Shown in pieces: positions 26,665 through 38,300 of a stretch of 64,000 nt of DNA. The DNA comes from Burkholderia cepacia. GTDB lineage: Bacteria > Pseudomonadota > Gammaproteobacteria > Burkholderiales > Burkholderiaceae. The translations under genes were made by a program, and so were the position numbers. The DNA lies in the NCBI RefSeq assembly GCF_029962485.1, contig NZ_CP073638.1, positions 2,976,001 through 3,040,000 on the forward strand, given 5' to 3'. The notes beneath the pieces were generated by a model. It worked only from the letters and a program-made list of their open reading frames with translations, was not told where the DNA came from and did no database searches. How positions within the stretch are numbered: position 1 is the first letter of the stretch; each line of letters starts with the position of its first letter.

Positions 26665-26955
26665 TTACCTGCTTCCGGCCAGCGCGAGCACCTCGGCGGC
26701 GGAGATCATCGCGGCTGCATTCGCGGGCGCCGGGCGTTCGGCCGGGCGGAACACTTCGTCGCCGCGGTGGATGACCTGGCGCGACAGCGCGCAGGTGCCG
26801 GTGCGTTGCGCGAAGCGGCGGCGCCAGCGCTGTTCACCGTAATGACAGCGGCCGGGCTCGACCCAGCGGACGACGAGCAGCGTATCGGAACGTTCGAGAA
26901 TTTCGACGTGGACGTCGGCGGGATCGAGCGCAGGCAGGGATTTGGAGGCCTTCAT
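26665..26955 (-). CDS. DUF3331 family protein
   Basis: Small protein of 96 residues with the DUF3331 pattern seen mainly in Burkholderia: WVEPGRCHYGEQRWRRRF followed by GTCALSRQVIHRGDEVFRP, whose spaced Cys and His suggest a small metal-binding or treble-clef-like fold. AGGAAA lies at suitable distance before ATG 26955. Function unknown. It lies upstream of, and parallel with, the SDR gene, but the operator between them suggests separate control. Confidence 0.75.
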   Translation of the reverse strand: MKASKSLPALDPADVHVEILERSDTLLVVRWVEPGRCHYGEQRWRRRFAQRTGTCALSRQVIHRGDEVFRPAERPAPANAAAMISAAEVLALAGSR

Positions 26956-27150
26956 TTTGCCGTTTCCTAAAGCTCGTGCGGTTTCGGCCGTGGCAGTGGA
27001 TGTCACTACCCGATGGCGAATCCGTAGCGGTTTCCATGAGTGGTGCGCTAAATGTAAGCGTCTGTGACCGGAAAAAACATCCTGTCTGGCTCAAATTACC
27101 TTTTGCCGATTTAGAAACAATCCAAGCTTATTTTCTTGGAAACCACGGAC

Positions 27151-27180
27151 AAAAACGCCCCGGACGGGAAGTCCGGGGCG
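27151..27180 (-). terminator. Terminator-like hairpin in the DUF3331-fucose intergenic region
   Basis: CGCCCCGGAC (27156-27165) and GTCCGGGGCG (27171-27180) form a perfect 10-bp stem with a GGGAA loop. Five A residues at 27151-27155 give a T-tract on the minus strand. No minus-strand gene is recognisable to its right, so it either blocks antisense transcription or ends an unseen small RNA. Confidence 0.6.
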
Positions 27181-27553
27181 GAAAATCGGCCCGCGCACCG
27201 TGTCTGCTCGCCCAGTCACGGAGTCCATCGCCGGGGGACGGAGGTGCCCGCAGGGACCGAAAGCGGGCGGGGAGGCGATGGTTGAAAAGCGCGGTCCGGC
27301 AACGCCATGATCGCGCGCTCATCCCGTTGAGACCCTGACGTGAACATGACTTTTTTGTCAGTTTGGCGTGGGCGCGGCGTCGCGCGAATGCGCCAAACCA
27401 GCCGGGCGGCCCGCCGGTATTGGGTTTGCGCGGCCCCCGGCGCATCCTTCCCGTGCCCGTCGAGCAGCGGATTTTTCTCCGCCGGCCCGATTTCCCCACC
27501 CGGGTAAATACTGAATCCCGATTTCGTGACAAACGCGCGATCACTTCCTATGA

Positions 27554-27566
27554 TTGGTTGGACCTT
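27554..27566. promoter_or_regulatory. Candidate GntR-type operator upstream of the fucose operon
   Basis: TTGGT-TGG-ACCTT has the GGT-N3-ACC core often bound by FadR-subfamily GntR proteins; the outer pairs are imperfect. It lies 56 bases upstream of the first gene, and a GntR/FadR regulator ends the operon. Confidence 0.35.
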
Positions 27567-27621
27567 TAGTCCTTTGTGCCAATCGGCCGATGGATGGCCG
27601 GCTTTTTCGGGAGACGTGCTC

Positions 27622-28386
27622 ATGAGATTGCAGGGCAAACGCGCGCTGGTGACGGCGGCCGGGCAGGGCATTGGCCGCGCGACCGCGCTGCGGTTCGCGA
27701 GCGAGGGCGCCGATGTGCTGGCGACCGACATCAATGAAGCCGCGCTCGTGCGGCTCGAGGCCGACGCCGAACGCGCGGGCGGCAGGCTGACCACGCGGCG
27801 GCTCGACGTCACCGATGCAGGCGACGTCGCGGCGCTCGCCGCGGGCGAACGCGCCTTCGACGTGCTGTTCAACTGCGCGGGCTACGTGCACCACGGCTCG
27901 ATCCTCGACTGCGACGACGACGCGTGGGCGTTCTCGATAAACCTGAACGTCACGTCGATGTACCGGCTGATCCGCACGCTGCTGCCCGCGATGCTCGAAG
28001 CCGGCGGCGCGTCGATCATCAACATGGCGTCGGCCGCGTCGAGCGTGAAGGGCGTGCCGAACCGCTTCGTCTACGGCACGACCAAGGCGGCCGTGATCGG
28101 GCTGACCAAGGCGGTCGCCGCCGATTTCGTCGAGCGCGGCATCCGCTGCAACGCGATCTGCCCGGGCACGATCGAATCGCCGTCGTTGGAGCAGCGGATC
28201 GCGGACCAGGCGCGCACGCGCCACGTGTCGGCCGACGAGGTACGCCAGGCGTTCGTCGCGCGCCAGCCGATCGGTCGCATCGGCAGCGCGGACGAAGTGG
28301 CCGCGCTCGCGCTGTACCTGGCCTCCGACGAAGCGTCGTTCACGACCGGCGCGATCCACCTGATCGACGGCGGCTGGTCAAACTGA
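27622..28386 (+). CDS. SDR, probable 2-keto-3-deoxy-L-fuconate dehydrogenase
   Basis: Short-chain dehydrogenase of 254 residues: cofactor motif TAAGQGIG (11-18), Asp36 indicating NAD preference, catalytic Tyr151 and Lys155 in YGTTK, and the usual C-terminal IDGGWSN. In the non-phosphorylating L-fucose route this enzyme oxidises 2-keto-3-deoxy-L-fuconate to the 2,4-diketo acid that the next gene product splits. GGGAGA at 27609-27614 sets ATG 27622; the frame extends further upstream without homology-like sequence. First gene of a ten-gene block on one strand. Confidence 0.87.
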   Translation: MRLQGKRALVTAAGQGIGRATALRFASEGADVLATDINEAALVRLEADAERAGGRLTTRRLDVTDAGDVAALAAGERAFDVLFNCAGYVHHGSILDCDDDAWAFSINLNVTSMYRLIRTLLPAMLEAGGASIINMASAASSVKGVPNRFVYGTTKAAVIGLTKAVAADFVERGIRCNAICPGTIESPSLEQRIADQARTRHVSADEVRQAFVARQPIGRIGSADEVAALALYLASDEASFTTGAIHLIDGGWSN

Positions 28387-28443
28387 CCGTGTTGAACTGA
28401 CCGCGCCTGCCCATTCACTTTCCGTTTCCGTTCCGACAACGCT

Positions 28444-29286
28444 ATGAAACTGCTCAGATTTGGCGACAAACACCATGAAAAACCGGGCCTGCTCGATGCG
28501 CAGGGCCAGCTTCGCGACCTGTCCGGCGTGATCGACGACATCGCCGGCGATGCGCTGACGCCCGCGTCGCTCGCGCGGCTGCGCGACATTCCGCCGTCGT
28601 CATTGCCGCTCGTCGAAGGCACGCCGCGGCTCGGCGCCTGCGTCGGCCGTGTCGGCAAGTTCATCTGCATCGGGCTCAACTATTCCGACCACGCGGCCGA
28701 ATCGGGGATGGAAGTGCCGAAGGAGCCCGTCGTATTCGGCAAGTGGACGAGCGCGATCTCGGGCCCGAACGACGACGTCGAGATTCCGCGCGGCTCGGAG
28801 AAGACCGACTGGGAAGTCGAGCTCGGCGTGGTGATCGGCCAGGGCGGTCGTTATATCGCGGAAGCCGATGCGCTGTCGCACGTCGCCGGCTACTGCGTCG
28901 TCAACGACGTGTCGGAGCGCGAATTCCAGCTCGAGCGTGGCGGCACGTGGGACAAGGGCAAGGGCAACGACACGTTCGGCCCGCTCGGCCCGTGGCTCGT
29001 GACGGCCGATGAAGTACCCGATCCGCACGCGCTGCGGCTGTGGCTCGACGTCGACGGCCACCGCTACCAGAACGGCACGACCGCGACGATGGTGTTTCGC
29101 GTGCCGCACCTGATCAGCTACCTGAGCCGCTTCATGAGCCTGCAGCCGGGCGACGTGATCTCGACCGGCACGCCGCCGGGTGTCGGCCTCGGGCAGAAGC
29201 CACCCGTCTACCTGCGTGCCGGACAGGTGATCACGCTCGGTATCGACGGGCTCGGCGAGCAACGCCAGCGCACCGTGCAAGCCTGA
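28444..29286 (+). CDS. FAH family hydrolase, probable 2,4-diketo-3-deoxy-L-fuconate hydrolase
   Basis: Fumarylacetoacetate hydrolase-fold enzyme of 280 residues. The GKFICIGLNYSDHAAESG block (about 71-88), the E-x-E metal motif in DWEVELGVVIG, and GDVISTGTPPGVG near residue 240 are family signatures. In L-fucose breakdown it should hydrolyse 2,4-diketo-3-deoxy-L-fuconate to pyruvate and L-lactate. Neighbours on both sides are enzymes of the same route, which narrows a broad family to this role. Confidence 0.88.
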   Translation: MKLLRFGDKHHEKPGLLDAQGQLRDLSGVIDDIAGDALTPASLARLRDIPPSSLPLVEGTPRLGACVGRVGKFICIGLNYSDHAAESGMEVPKEPVVFGKWTSAISGPNDDVEIPRGSEKTDWEVELGVVIGQGGRYIAEADALSHVAGYCVVNDVSEREFQLERGGTWDKGKGNDTFGPLGPWLVTADEVPDPHALRLWLDVDGHRYQNGTTATMVFRVPHLISYLSRFMSLQPGDVISTGTPPGVGLGQKPPVYLRAGQVITLGIDGLGEQRQRTVQA

Positions 29287-29309
29287 TTTCCTTTAACGGA
29301 CGGTTCGTC

Positions 29310-31407
<2,098 letters not shown>

Positions 31408-31419
31408 GGGCCGCGATTC

Positions 31420-32958
31420 ATGCAACCCGACCTGAACCCGAACACCACGCCGCCGCTGATTGCGTTGACCGGCATCGGCAAGCGCTTCCCCGGTGTGCAG
31501 GCGCTCGACGATTGCCGTTTCGACCTGCGCGCCGGCGAGGTGCATGCGCTGATGGGCGAGAACGGCGCCGGCAAGTCGACGCTGATGAAGATCCTCGCGG
31601 GCGTGTACCAGCGCGACGACGGCGAGATCCGGATGGACGGCCGCGCGGTCGAGATCGCCGATCCGCGCGCCGCGCAGGCGCTCGGGATCGGCATCATCCA
31701 TCAGGAACTGAACCTGATGAACCACCTGAGCGTCGCGCAGAACATCTTCATCGGCCGCGAGCCGCGCGGCCGCTTCGGCGTGTTCGTCGACGAAGAGACA
31801 CTCAACCGCGATGCGGCCGCGATCTTCCGGCGGATGCGGCTCGATCTCGACCCGCGCACGCCGGTCGGCCGGCTGACGGTCGCGAAGCAGCAGATGGTCG
31901 AGATCGCGAAGGCGCTGTCGTTCGACTCGCGCGTGCTGATCATGGACGAGCCGACCGCCGCGCTCAACAACGCGGAGATCGGCGAGCTGTTCCGCATCAT
32001 CCGCGACCTGCGCGCGAACGGCGTCGGCATCGTCTACATCTCGCACAAGATGGACGAGCTGCGCCAGATCGCCGATCGTGTGACCGTGATGCGCGACGGC
32101 AAGTACGTCGCGACCGTGCCGATGGCCGGCACCTCGATGGATACGATCATTTCGATGATGGTCGGCCGCCAGCTCGAATCGGAATCCCGCACGCCGCCCG
32201 ATACGTCGGCGAACGATATCGCGCTCGAAGTGCGCGGGCTGTCGCGCGGCCGTGCGATCCGCGAGGTCGGCTTCACGCTGCGGCGCGGCGAGATCCTCGG
32301 ATTCGCCGGGCTGATGGGCGCGGGCCGCACCGAGGTTGCGCGCGCGGTGTTCGGCGCGGACCCGGTCGATGCCGGTGAAATCCGCGTGCACGGCAAGACC
32401 GTGACGATCCGCACGCCGGCCGACGCGGTGAAGCACGGGATCGGCTACCTGTCCGAGGATCGCAAGCACTTCGGGCTCGCGGTCGGGATGGACGTGCAGA
32501 ACAACATCGCCTTGTCGAGCATGCGTCGTTTCGTGCGCCGTGGCGTGTTCCTCGATGCGCGCGAGATGCGCGACACCGCGCAGGCGTACGTGCGGCAGCT
32601 CGCGATCCGCACGCCGTCGGTCGCGCAGCCCGCGCGCCTTTTGTCGGGCGGCAACCAGCAGAAGATCGTGATCGCGAAGTGGCTGCTGCGCGACTGCGAC
32701 ATCCTGTTCTTCGACGAACCGACGCGCGGCATCGACGTCGGTGCGAAAAGCGAGATCTACAAGCTGCTCGACGCGCTGGCCGCCGACGGCAAGGCGATCG
32801 TGATGATCTCGTCGGAGCTGCCCGAGGTGCTGCGCATGAGCCACCGGATTCTCGTGATGTGCGAAGGCCGCGTGACCGGCGAATTGCGCGCGGCCGACGC
32901 CACGCAGGAAAAGATCATGCAGCTCGCGACGCAGCGCGAGTCGACCGTGTTGTCCTGA
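31420..32958 (+). CDS. Sugar ABC transporter ATP-binding protein (RbsA/AraG type)
   Basis: Fused double-ATPase subunit of 512 residues. Domain one: Walker [13 protein letters not shown]-like signature region [15 protein letters not shown] and Walker B VLIMDEPT. Domain two: degenerate P-loop region [12 protein letters not shown], signature [15 protein letters not shown], Walker [13 protein letters not shown]. This layout is standard for carbohydrate uptake transporter family 2. It powers import through the next two gene products; L-fucose is the likely substrate from context. Starts 12 bases after the dehydrogenase gene. Confidence 0.93.
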   Translation: MQPDLNPNTTPPLIALTGIGKRFPGVQALDDCRFDLRAGEVHALMGENGAGKSTLMKILAGVYQRDDGEIRMDGRAVEIADPRAAQALGIGIIHQELNLMNHLSVAQNIFIGREPRGRFGVFVDEETLNRDAAAIFRRMRLDLDPRTPVGRLTVAKQQMVEIAKALSFDSRVLIMDEPTAALNNAEIGELFRIIRDLRANGVGIVYISHKMDELRQIADRVTVMRDGKYVATVPMAGTSMDTIISMMVGRQLESESRTPPDTSANDIALEVRGLSRGRAIREVGFTLRRGEILGFAGLMGAGRTEVARAVFGADPVDAGEIRVHGKTVTIRTPADAVKHGIGYLSEDRKHFGLAVGMDVQNNIALSSMRRFVRRGVFLDAREMRDTAQAYVRQLAIRTPSVAQPARLLSGGNQQKIVIAKWLLRDCDILFFDEPTRGIDVGAKSEIYKLLDALAADGKAIVMISSELPEVLRMSHRILVMCEGRVTGELRAADATQEKIMQLATQRESTVLS

Positions 32959-32985
32959 TTTCCTGATACAGACGCTGACCCGATC

Positions 32986-34023
32986 ATGTCCAACGATACG
33001 CATCCCGTCCCGCCCCTCGCTTCCGGCGACACGCCGGCCGCCGCATCGAGCCTGAAGTCGCGCTTTTTCAATCCGGCCGCGCGGCAGAAGCTGCTCGCGT
33101 TCGCGAGCCTCGTGCTGCTGATCGTGTTCTTCAGCTTCGCGTCGCCGAACTTCCTCGAAGTCGACAACCTCGTCACGATCCTGCAGGCCACCGCCGTGAA
33201 CGGCGTGCTGGCCGTCGCGTGTACGTACGTGATCATCACGTCGGGCATCGACCTGTCGGTCGGCACGCTGATGACGTTCTGCGCGGTGATGGCCGGCGTC
33301 GTGCTGACCAAGTGGGGCATGCCGTTGCCGCTCGGGATCCTGGCCGCGCTGCTGTTCGGCGCGCTGTCGGGCTGCGTGTCGGGCTTCGTGATCGCGAAGA
33401 TGAAGGTGCCGCCATTCATCGCGACGCTCGGCATGATGATGCTGCTCAAGGGGCTGTCGCTCGTGATCTCCGGCACGCGGCCGATCTACTTCAACGACAC
33501 GCCGGGCTTCACGGCGATCGCGCAGGATTCGCTGATCGGCAACCTGATTCCCGCGCTGCCGATTCCGAACGCGGTGCTGATCCTGTTCCTCGTCGCGATC
33601 GGCGCATCGATCGTGTTGAACCGGACGATCTTCGGCCGCTATACGTTCGCGCTCGGCAGCAACGAGGAGGCGCTGCGGCTGTCCGGCGTGAACGTCGACG
33701 CGTGGAAGATCGCCGTCTACACGTTCAGCGGCGCGGTATGCGGGATTGCCGGCCTGCTGATCGCGTCGCGGCTGAATTCCGCGCAGCCGGCGCTCGGCCA
33801 GGGTTACGAGCTCGATGCGATCGCGGCCGTCGTGATCGGCGGCACGTCGCTGTCGGGCGGCGCGGGCAGCATCGTCGGCACCATCATCGGCGCGTTCATC
33901 ATGAGCGTGCTGACCAACGGCCTGCGCATCATGTCGGTCGCGCAGGAGTGGCAGACGGTCGTGACGGGCGTGATCATCATCCTCGCCGTGTACGTCGACA
34001 TCCTGCGCCGGCGCCGCCGCTGA
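32986..34023 (+). CDS. Sugar ABC transporter permease (RbsC type)
   Basis: Inner-membrane permease of 345 residues with about ten hydrophobic segments after a cytoplasmic N-terminal stretch of about 35 residues. The family blocks GIDLSVGTLMTFCAVMAG and the coupling-region GSNEEALRLSGVNVDAWK are present, as is the GQGYELDAIAAVVIGGTSLSGGAG stretch near residue 270. Works as a homodimer with the preceding ATPase. Likely L-fucose importer. Confidence 0.93.
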   Translation: MSNDTHPVPPLASGDTPAAASSLKSRFFNPAARQKLLAFASLVLLIVFFSFASPNFLEVDNLVTILQATAVNGVLAVACTYVIITSGIDLSVGTLMTFCAVMAGVVLTKWGMPLPLGILAALLFGALSGCVSGFVIAKMKVPPFIATLGMMMLLKGLSLVISGTRPIYFNDTPGFTAIAQDSLIGNLIPALPIPNAVLILFLVAIGASIVLNRTIFGRYTFALGSNEEALRLSGVNVDAWKIAVYTFSGAVCGIAGLLIASRLNSAQPALGQGYELDAIAAVVIGGTSLSGGAGSIVGTIIGAFIMSVLTNGLRIMSVAQEWQTVVTGVIIILAVYVDILRRRRR

Positions 34024-34100
34024 CGCCCGCCTGCACGCAGGCATCCGCTTCACCGCCGGCCCGGCCGGCATCCAGAAGAGTCCAACCAAGGAGACGCGAA

Positions 34101-35042
34101 GTGATCAGGAGCAAGGTGTTGAACGCGATCGTCGGGCTGACGTTCGCCGTCGGCGTCACGGCCGGCGCGCAGGCGCAGGAAGCCTATATCCCGCTGATCT
34201 CGAAAGGCTTCCAGCATCAGTTCTGGCAGGCCGTGAAATCGGGCGCGATGCAGGCCGCGAAGGACTACAAGGTGAAGGTGACGTTCGAAGGGCCCGAAAC
34301 CGAGGCGATGGTCGACAAGCAGATCGACATGCTGTCGGCCGCGATCGCGAAGAAGCCGGCCGCGCTCGGCTTCGCGGCGCTCGACAGCAAGGCCGCGCTG
34401 CCGCTCCTGAAGAAGGCGCAGGCCGAGAAGATCCCGGTGATCGCGTTCGACTCGGGCGTCGACAGCGACATCCCCGTGACGACGGCCGCGACCAACAACA
34501 AGGCCGCCGCGGCGCTCGCGGCCGACAAGCTTGCCGCGCTGATCGGCGACGAAGGCGAGGTGGCGGTGGTCGCGCACGACCAGACGAGCCGCACCGGCAT
34601 CGACCGCCGCGACGGCTTCCTCGAGCGGATGAAGTCGGCGCACCCGAAGGTGCAGGTCGTGACCGTGCAGTACGGCGAAGGCGACCAGCTGAAGTCGACC
34701 GAGGTGACGAAGTCGATCCTGCAGGCGTATCCGAAGCTCAAGGGGCTGTTCGGCACCAACGAAGGCTCGGCGATCGGCGTGGTCAACGGCGTGCGCGAAA
34801 TGAAACGCAAGGTCGTGATCGTCGGCTACGATTCGGGCAAGCAGCAGAAGGACGCGATCCGCAGCGGGCTGATGGCCGGCGCGATCACGCAGAACCCGAT
34901 CGGGATCGGCTACAAGACCGTCGAGGCGGCCGTGAAGGCGACCAAGGGCGAGAAGCTGCCGAAGGTCATCGATACCGGTTTCTACTGGTACGACAAGACC
35001 AATATCGACGATCCGAAGATCGCGGCGGTGTTGTACGACTGA
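34101..35042 (+). CDS. Sugar ABC transporter periplasmic binding protein
   Basis: Ribose-type (Periplasmic_binding 4) substrate-binding protein of 313 residues; signal peptide 1-25 (AGAQAQ). The mature part shows two Rossmann-like lobes with DQTSRTGIDRRDGFLERM and FGTNEGSAIGVVNG motifs at ligand-contact positions. It starts with GTG after AAGGAGA. It should deliver L-fucose (or a related 6-deoxysugar) to the permease. The binding protein is encoded last of the three transporter genes, and shares its 14-base leader with the L-fucose dehydrogenase gene. Confidence 0.91.
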   Translation: MIRSKVLNAIVGLTFAVGVTAGAQAQEAYIPLISKGFQHQFWQAVKSGAMQAAKDYKVKVTFEGPETEAMVDKQIDMLSAAIAKKPAALGFAALDSKAALPLLKKAQAEKIPVIAFDSGVDSDIPVTTAATNNKAAAALAADKLAALIGDEGEVAVVAHDQTSRTGIDRRDGFLERMKSAHPKVQVVTVQYGEGDQLKSTEVTKSILQAYPKLKGLFGTNEGSAIGVVNGVREMKRKVVIVGYDSGKQQKDAIRSGLMAGAITQNPIGIGYKTVEAAVKATKGEKLPKVIDTGFYWYDKTNIDDPKIAAVLYD

Positions 35043-35109
35043 ACGTTGCGCATGAGCGGCGGCGATGACGCGCGCCGCCGCCGCCGAGGCAACTGAACAC
35101 GAGGGCACC

Positions 35110-36000
35110 ATGGGCGCAGTGCGTATCGATTCCCATCAGCACTTCTGGCGTTATCGCGCGGCCGACTATCCGTGGATCGGCGCCGGGATGGGGGTGCTCG
35201 CGCGCGACTACCTGCCCGACGCGCTGTGGCCGCAGATGCATGCGCAGGCGCTCGGCGCGTCGATCGCGGTGCAGGCGCGCGCCGGGCGCGACGAGACGGC
35301 GTTCCTGCTCGATCTCGCGCGCGACGACGCACGTATCGCGGCGGTGGTCGGCTGGGAGGATCTCGGTGCGCCGGCGCTTGCCGATCGGGTCGCCGAGTGG
35401 GGCAGCCCGAAGCTGCGCGGCTTTCGTCATCAGGTGCAGGACGAGGCCGACGTGGCCGCGTTCGTCGCGGATCCCGGTTTCAATCGCGGCGTTGCCTGGC
35501 TGCAGGCGAACGGCTACGTGTACGACGTGCTCGTGTTCGAACGGCAGTTGCCCGACGTGCGCGTGTTCTGCGCGACGCACGATGCGCACTGGCTCGTGCT
35601 CGATCATGCCGGCAAGCCCGCGCTCGCCGAGTTCGGGCGCGACGACACGGCGCTCGCGCGCTGGCGCGCGTCGCTGCGCGAGCTGGGTGCGCTGCCGCAT
35701 GTCGCGTGCAAGCTGTCGGGGCTCGTGACCGAGGCCGACTGGCGGCGTGGCCTGCGCGCGCAGGACATCCGGCACATCGAACAGTGCCTCGATGCGGCGC
35801 TCGACGCATTCGGGCCGCAGCGGCTGATGTTCGGGTCGGACTGGCCCGTGTGCCTGCTGGCGGCGTCGTATGACGAAGTGACGTCGCTCGTGGAGCGCTG
35901 GGCCGAATCGCGGCTGTCGGCGGCCGAGCGCGGCGCGTTGTGGGGCGGCACGGCCGCGCGTTGCTACGCCGTGCCGGGCGATGTGAAGCGCGGCATATAA
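35110..36000 (+). CDS. Amidohydrolase-fold lactonase, probable L-fucono-1,5-lactonase
   Basis: Amidohydrolase superfamily (COG3618) enzyme of 296 residues. HxH metal ligands are His9 and His11 (DSHQHFW), with GFRHQVQDE, LDHAGKP and GSDWPVC supplying the other active-site positions. The role inferred from the operon is hydrolysis of L-fuconolactone to L-fuconate between the dehydrogenase and dehydratase steps. ATG 35110 (MGAVRID) fits the conserved start; a longer frame from 35065 lacks conservation. Confidence 0.89.
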   Translation: MGAVRIDSHQHFWRYRAADYPWIGAGMGVLARDYLPDALWPQMHAQALGASIAVQARAGRDETAFLLDLARDDARIAAVVGWEDLGAPALADRVAEWGSPKLRGFRHQVQDEADVAAFVADPGFNRGVAWLQANGYVYDVLVFERQLPDVRVFCATHDAHWLVLDHAGKPALAEFGRDDTALARWRASLRELGALPHVACKLSGLVTEADWRRGLRAQDIRHIEQCLDAALDAFGPQRLMFGSDWPVCLLAASYDEVTSLVERWAESRLSAAERGALWGGTAARCYAVPGDVKRGI

Positions 36001-36011
36001 AATAGGCGCGA

Positions 36012-36037
36012 ACGGTCTGTTCGATTCGTCAGACCGT
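36012..36037. promoter_or_regulatory. Inverted repeat upstream of the GntR regulator gene
   Basis: ACGGTCTG (36012-36019) and CAGACCGT (36030-36037) are perfect 8-bp arms 10 bases apart, 31 bases before the regulator's start codon. The position suggests autoregulation by the GntR protein; the GGTCTG/CAGACC core resembles GntR half sites. Confidence 0.55.
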
Positions 36038-36068
36038 CCGGAACGAAACCGATTACCAGCGTCAACGT

Positions 36069-36836
36069 ATGTCCATCCAGCCGATTCAGAACCGCCGCCT
36101 CTACCAGCAGATCGCCGACAAGCTCAGTGCGATGATCGAGTCCGGCGATTTTCCGCCGGGCAGCTATTTGCCGCCCGAGCGCGAACTGGCCGAACAGTTC
36201 GGCGTGTCGCGCACGTCGGTGCGCGAAGCGCTGATCGCGCTCGAAGTGAGCGGGCTCGTCAGCGTGCGTGTCGGCGACGGCGTGAAGGTGCGCCATCCCG
36301 AAGCAGCTGCGGTGCCCGAGCCTGCACCCGAACCCGCTGCGAAAGTCGCGCCGTTCTCGATCGTCGAGATCGATCCCGAACTCGGCATCGCGCTCGACCT
36401 CGACACCGAAATCCCGCCGTTCGCCTTGTTGCAGGCGCGCCGGCTGATCGAGCCGGAAGCCGCGGCGCTTGCGGCAAGGCACGGCTCCGACGCGCAGATC
36501 GAAGGGATTCACGAAGCGTTCCTGCGCAACCAGGAAGACAACCGCAGCGGCTCGCTCACGCACCCGGGCGACCGGCTGTTCCATATCCGTATCGCGGAAG
36601 CGAGCGACAACGCCGCGTATGCGCTGATGATCAAGCAGCTGCTCGCGCACAAGTACGACCTGATGTTCCAGCGGCTGCAGTCGCTGTACATGCCGAACGA
36701 CATGCCGCACCGGTCGGAACTGGAACACCGCGCGATCCTCGACGCGATCCGTGCCCGTGATCCCGAAGCCGCGCGCCGTGCGATGGCCGAGCATCTCGAC
36801 GAAGTCATCCGGATTTTCGGCCGCGCGCTCGACTGA
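36069..36836 (+). CDS. GntR/FadR-family regulator of the L-fucose operon
   Basis: Transcription factor of 255 residues: N-terminal winged helix (about 8-78, YQQIADKLSAMIESGDFPPG ... LAEQFGVSRTSVREALIALE), an Ala/Pro linker (about 79-100), and a C-terminal FCD ligand domain with the GDRLFHIRIAEASDNAAYAL metal and effector region. As last gene of the fucose block it most likely represses it until a pathway intermediate binds; this is inference from position. An inverted repeat just upstream suggests self-control. Confidence 0.9.
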   Translation: MSIQPIQNRRLYQQIADKLSAMIESGDFPPGSYLPPERELAEQFGVSRTSVREALIALEVSGLVSVRVGDGVKVRHPEAAAVPEPAPEPAAKVAPFSIVEIDPELGIALDLDTEIPPFALLQARRLIEPEAAALAARHGSDAQIEGIHEAFLRNQEDNRSGSLTHPGDRLFHIRIAEASDNAAYALMIKQLLAHKYDLMFQRLQSLYMPNDMPHRSELEHRAILDAIRARDPEAARRAMAEHLDEVIRIFGRALD

Positions 36837-36859
36837 GCGCGCGTTGACGCGCTATCCGC

Positions 36860-38101
36860 TCAGAACCGGTCCGCGCGATACGGCGCCGGATCGGTGAACG
36901 GCGCTTCGCCCGTCATCATCTCGGCCAGCAGCCGGCCGGTCACGGGGCCGAGCGTGAGTCCGTGGTGGTTGTGCCCGAACGCGAACCACAGCCCGCGATG
37001 GGCGGGCGCGGGGCCGATCACCGGTCGCATGTCCGGCGTGCACGGCCGGAAGCCGAGCCACGGCTGCGGGTCGAGCCGTTCGCCGAACCCGAACACGGGC
37101 CGCGCGACGCGTTCCGCGCGTTCGAGCTGTACGCCGGTTGGCGGCACGCGGCGCCGCGCGATCTCGACACCCGTCGTCAGCCGCAGCCCGCGCCGCATCG
37201 GTGCGATCACGTAACCGTATTCCCGATCGACGATCGGCGCCGACGGCACGCCGCGCGCGGACGGCGCGTAGTGCATGTGATAGCCGCGTTTCTCGCGCAG
37301 CGGGATCTTGTAGCCGAACTTGCCGAAGACGGTGTCGGACCACGGGCCGAGCGCGACGACGACGGCCGGTGCGGCGGCCGGGCCGTCCTGCGTGTGAACC
37401 TGCCAGCCGGGAGATAGCGCGTCGAGGCTCGCGGCGTCGCCTGTCAGGAGCGTGCCACCGCCTTGCACGAACAACTGCGCATACGCTTTGACGAGCGCGG
37501 ACGGATCGACGACGCTTTTCGGGTCGAGCCAGTGCAGCGCGCCGCAAAAGCCCGGCGCGAGGCTTGGTTCGTGCGCGAGCAGTGCGGCCGCGTCGAGCGG
37601 CGTGATGCCGAGCCCGTGGCGGCGCGCGGTAAGGCCGGCCTCGGCCACGCCGCGTTCGAATGCGGCGGGCGTGCGGAACGCTTCGAGCCAGCCGTTCGCA
37701 CGGATCAGCTCGCCGGCGCCGGCCCGCGCGATCAGCGCGTCGTGCTCGACGATGCAGCGCTCGATCAGCGGCAGCATGTCGCGCGACGCGGCCGCATGGC
37801 GCAGCGGCGCCGATTCCCACCAGAACCGCGCGAGCCACGGCGCGAACGCGGGCAGCGACGCGCTGTGCCAGTAGAGATCGGTCGAGCGGTTCAGCGCATA
37901 GCGCATCAGCGTGAACGGGCTGCGAGGGAACGGATACGGCTCGACCGACGAGCGCTCGATCAGCCCTGCGTTGCCGAAGCTCGTGCCTTCGCCGGGTGCG
38001 CCGCGATCGACGAGGGCGACCTTGCGCCCGCGATCCTGCAGATGCAGCGCGGCCGAGACGCCGACGATGCCGGCGCCGAGAACGATGACGTCGAAATCCA
38101 T
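36860..38101 (-). CDS. FAD-dependent D-amino-acid dehydrogenase-like oxidoreductase
   Basis: DAO-family flavoprotein of 413 residues. N-terminal dinucleotide motif GAGIVGVSAALHLQDRGRKVALVD (8-31) binds FAD; the family's GFRPCTPDMRPVIGPAPAHRGLWFAFGHNHHGLTLG region lies near the C terminus. It resembles DadA-type enzymes that oxidise D-amino acids or secondary amines and pass electrons to quinones. It converges on the fucose regulator gene and has no partner genes, so the substrate is open. Confidence 0.85.
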   Translation of the reverse strand: MDFDVIVLGAGIVGVSAALHLQDRGRKVALVDRGAPGEGTSFGNAGLIERSSVEPYPFPRSPFTLMRYALNRSTDLYWHSASLPAFAPWLARFWWESAPLRHAAASRDMLPLIERCIVEHDALIARAGAGELIRANGWLEAFRTPAAFERGVAEAGLTARRHGLGITPLDAAALLAHEPSLAPGFCGALHWLDPKSVVDPSALVKAYAQLFVQGGGTLLTGDAASLDALSPGWQVHTQDGPAAAPAVVVALGPWSDTVFGKFGYKIPLREKRGYHMHYAPSARGVPSAPIVDREYGYVIAPMRRGLRLTTGVEIARRRVPPTGVQLERAERVARPVFGFGERLDPQPWLGFRPCTPDMRPVIGPAPAHRGLWFAFGHNHHGLTLGPVTGRLLAEMMTGEAPFTDPAPYRADRF

Positions 38102-38300
38102 CGATGGTGATTGACGGTTGGCGGTGTGCGCGCCCTGGTTGGAGATCGTTCGAACTGCAAGCATACTCGCGGCGGCGCGGGGGACCAAGAGGGCGCGTGC
38201 GGCCGCTTTGTTGCAGGTGGCCCGTACGCGACGATTCCGGACGGCCGTGACGAGGCGGGCAGTAGAATGCGCGAGTTCCGGCATTCGGGGGTGACGCGCG

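Larger units (their letters stand above)
26956..27621. other. Long intergenic region before the fucose operon
   Basis: These 666 bases hold no convincing gene: the open frames on both strands are Arg/Pro-rich and lack family resemblance. Contents are a TCCAAG-N8-CTTGGA inverted repeat (27121-27140), a strong hairpin with T-tract on the minus strand (27151-27180), and, near the right end, the fucose operon promoter area with a GGT-N3-ACC-like element (27554-27566). Confidence 0.55.
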
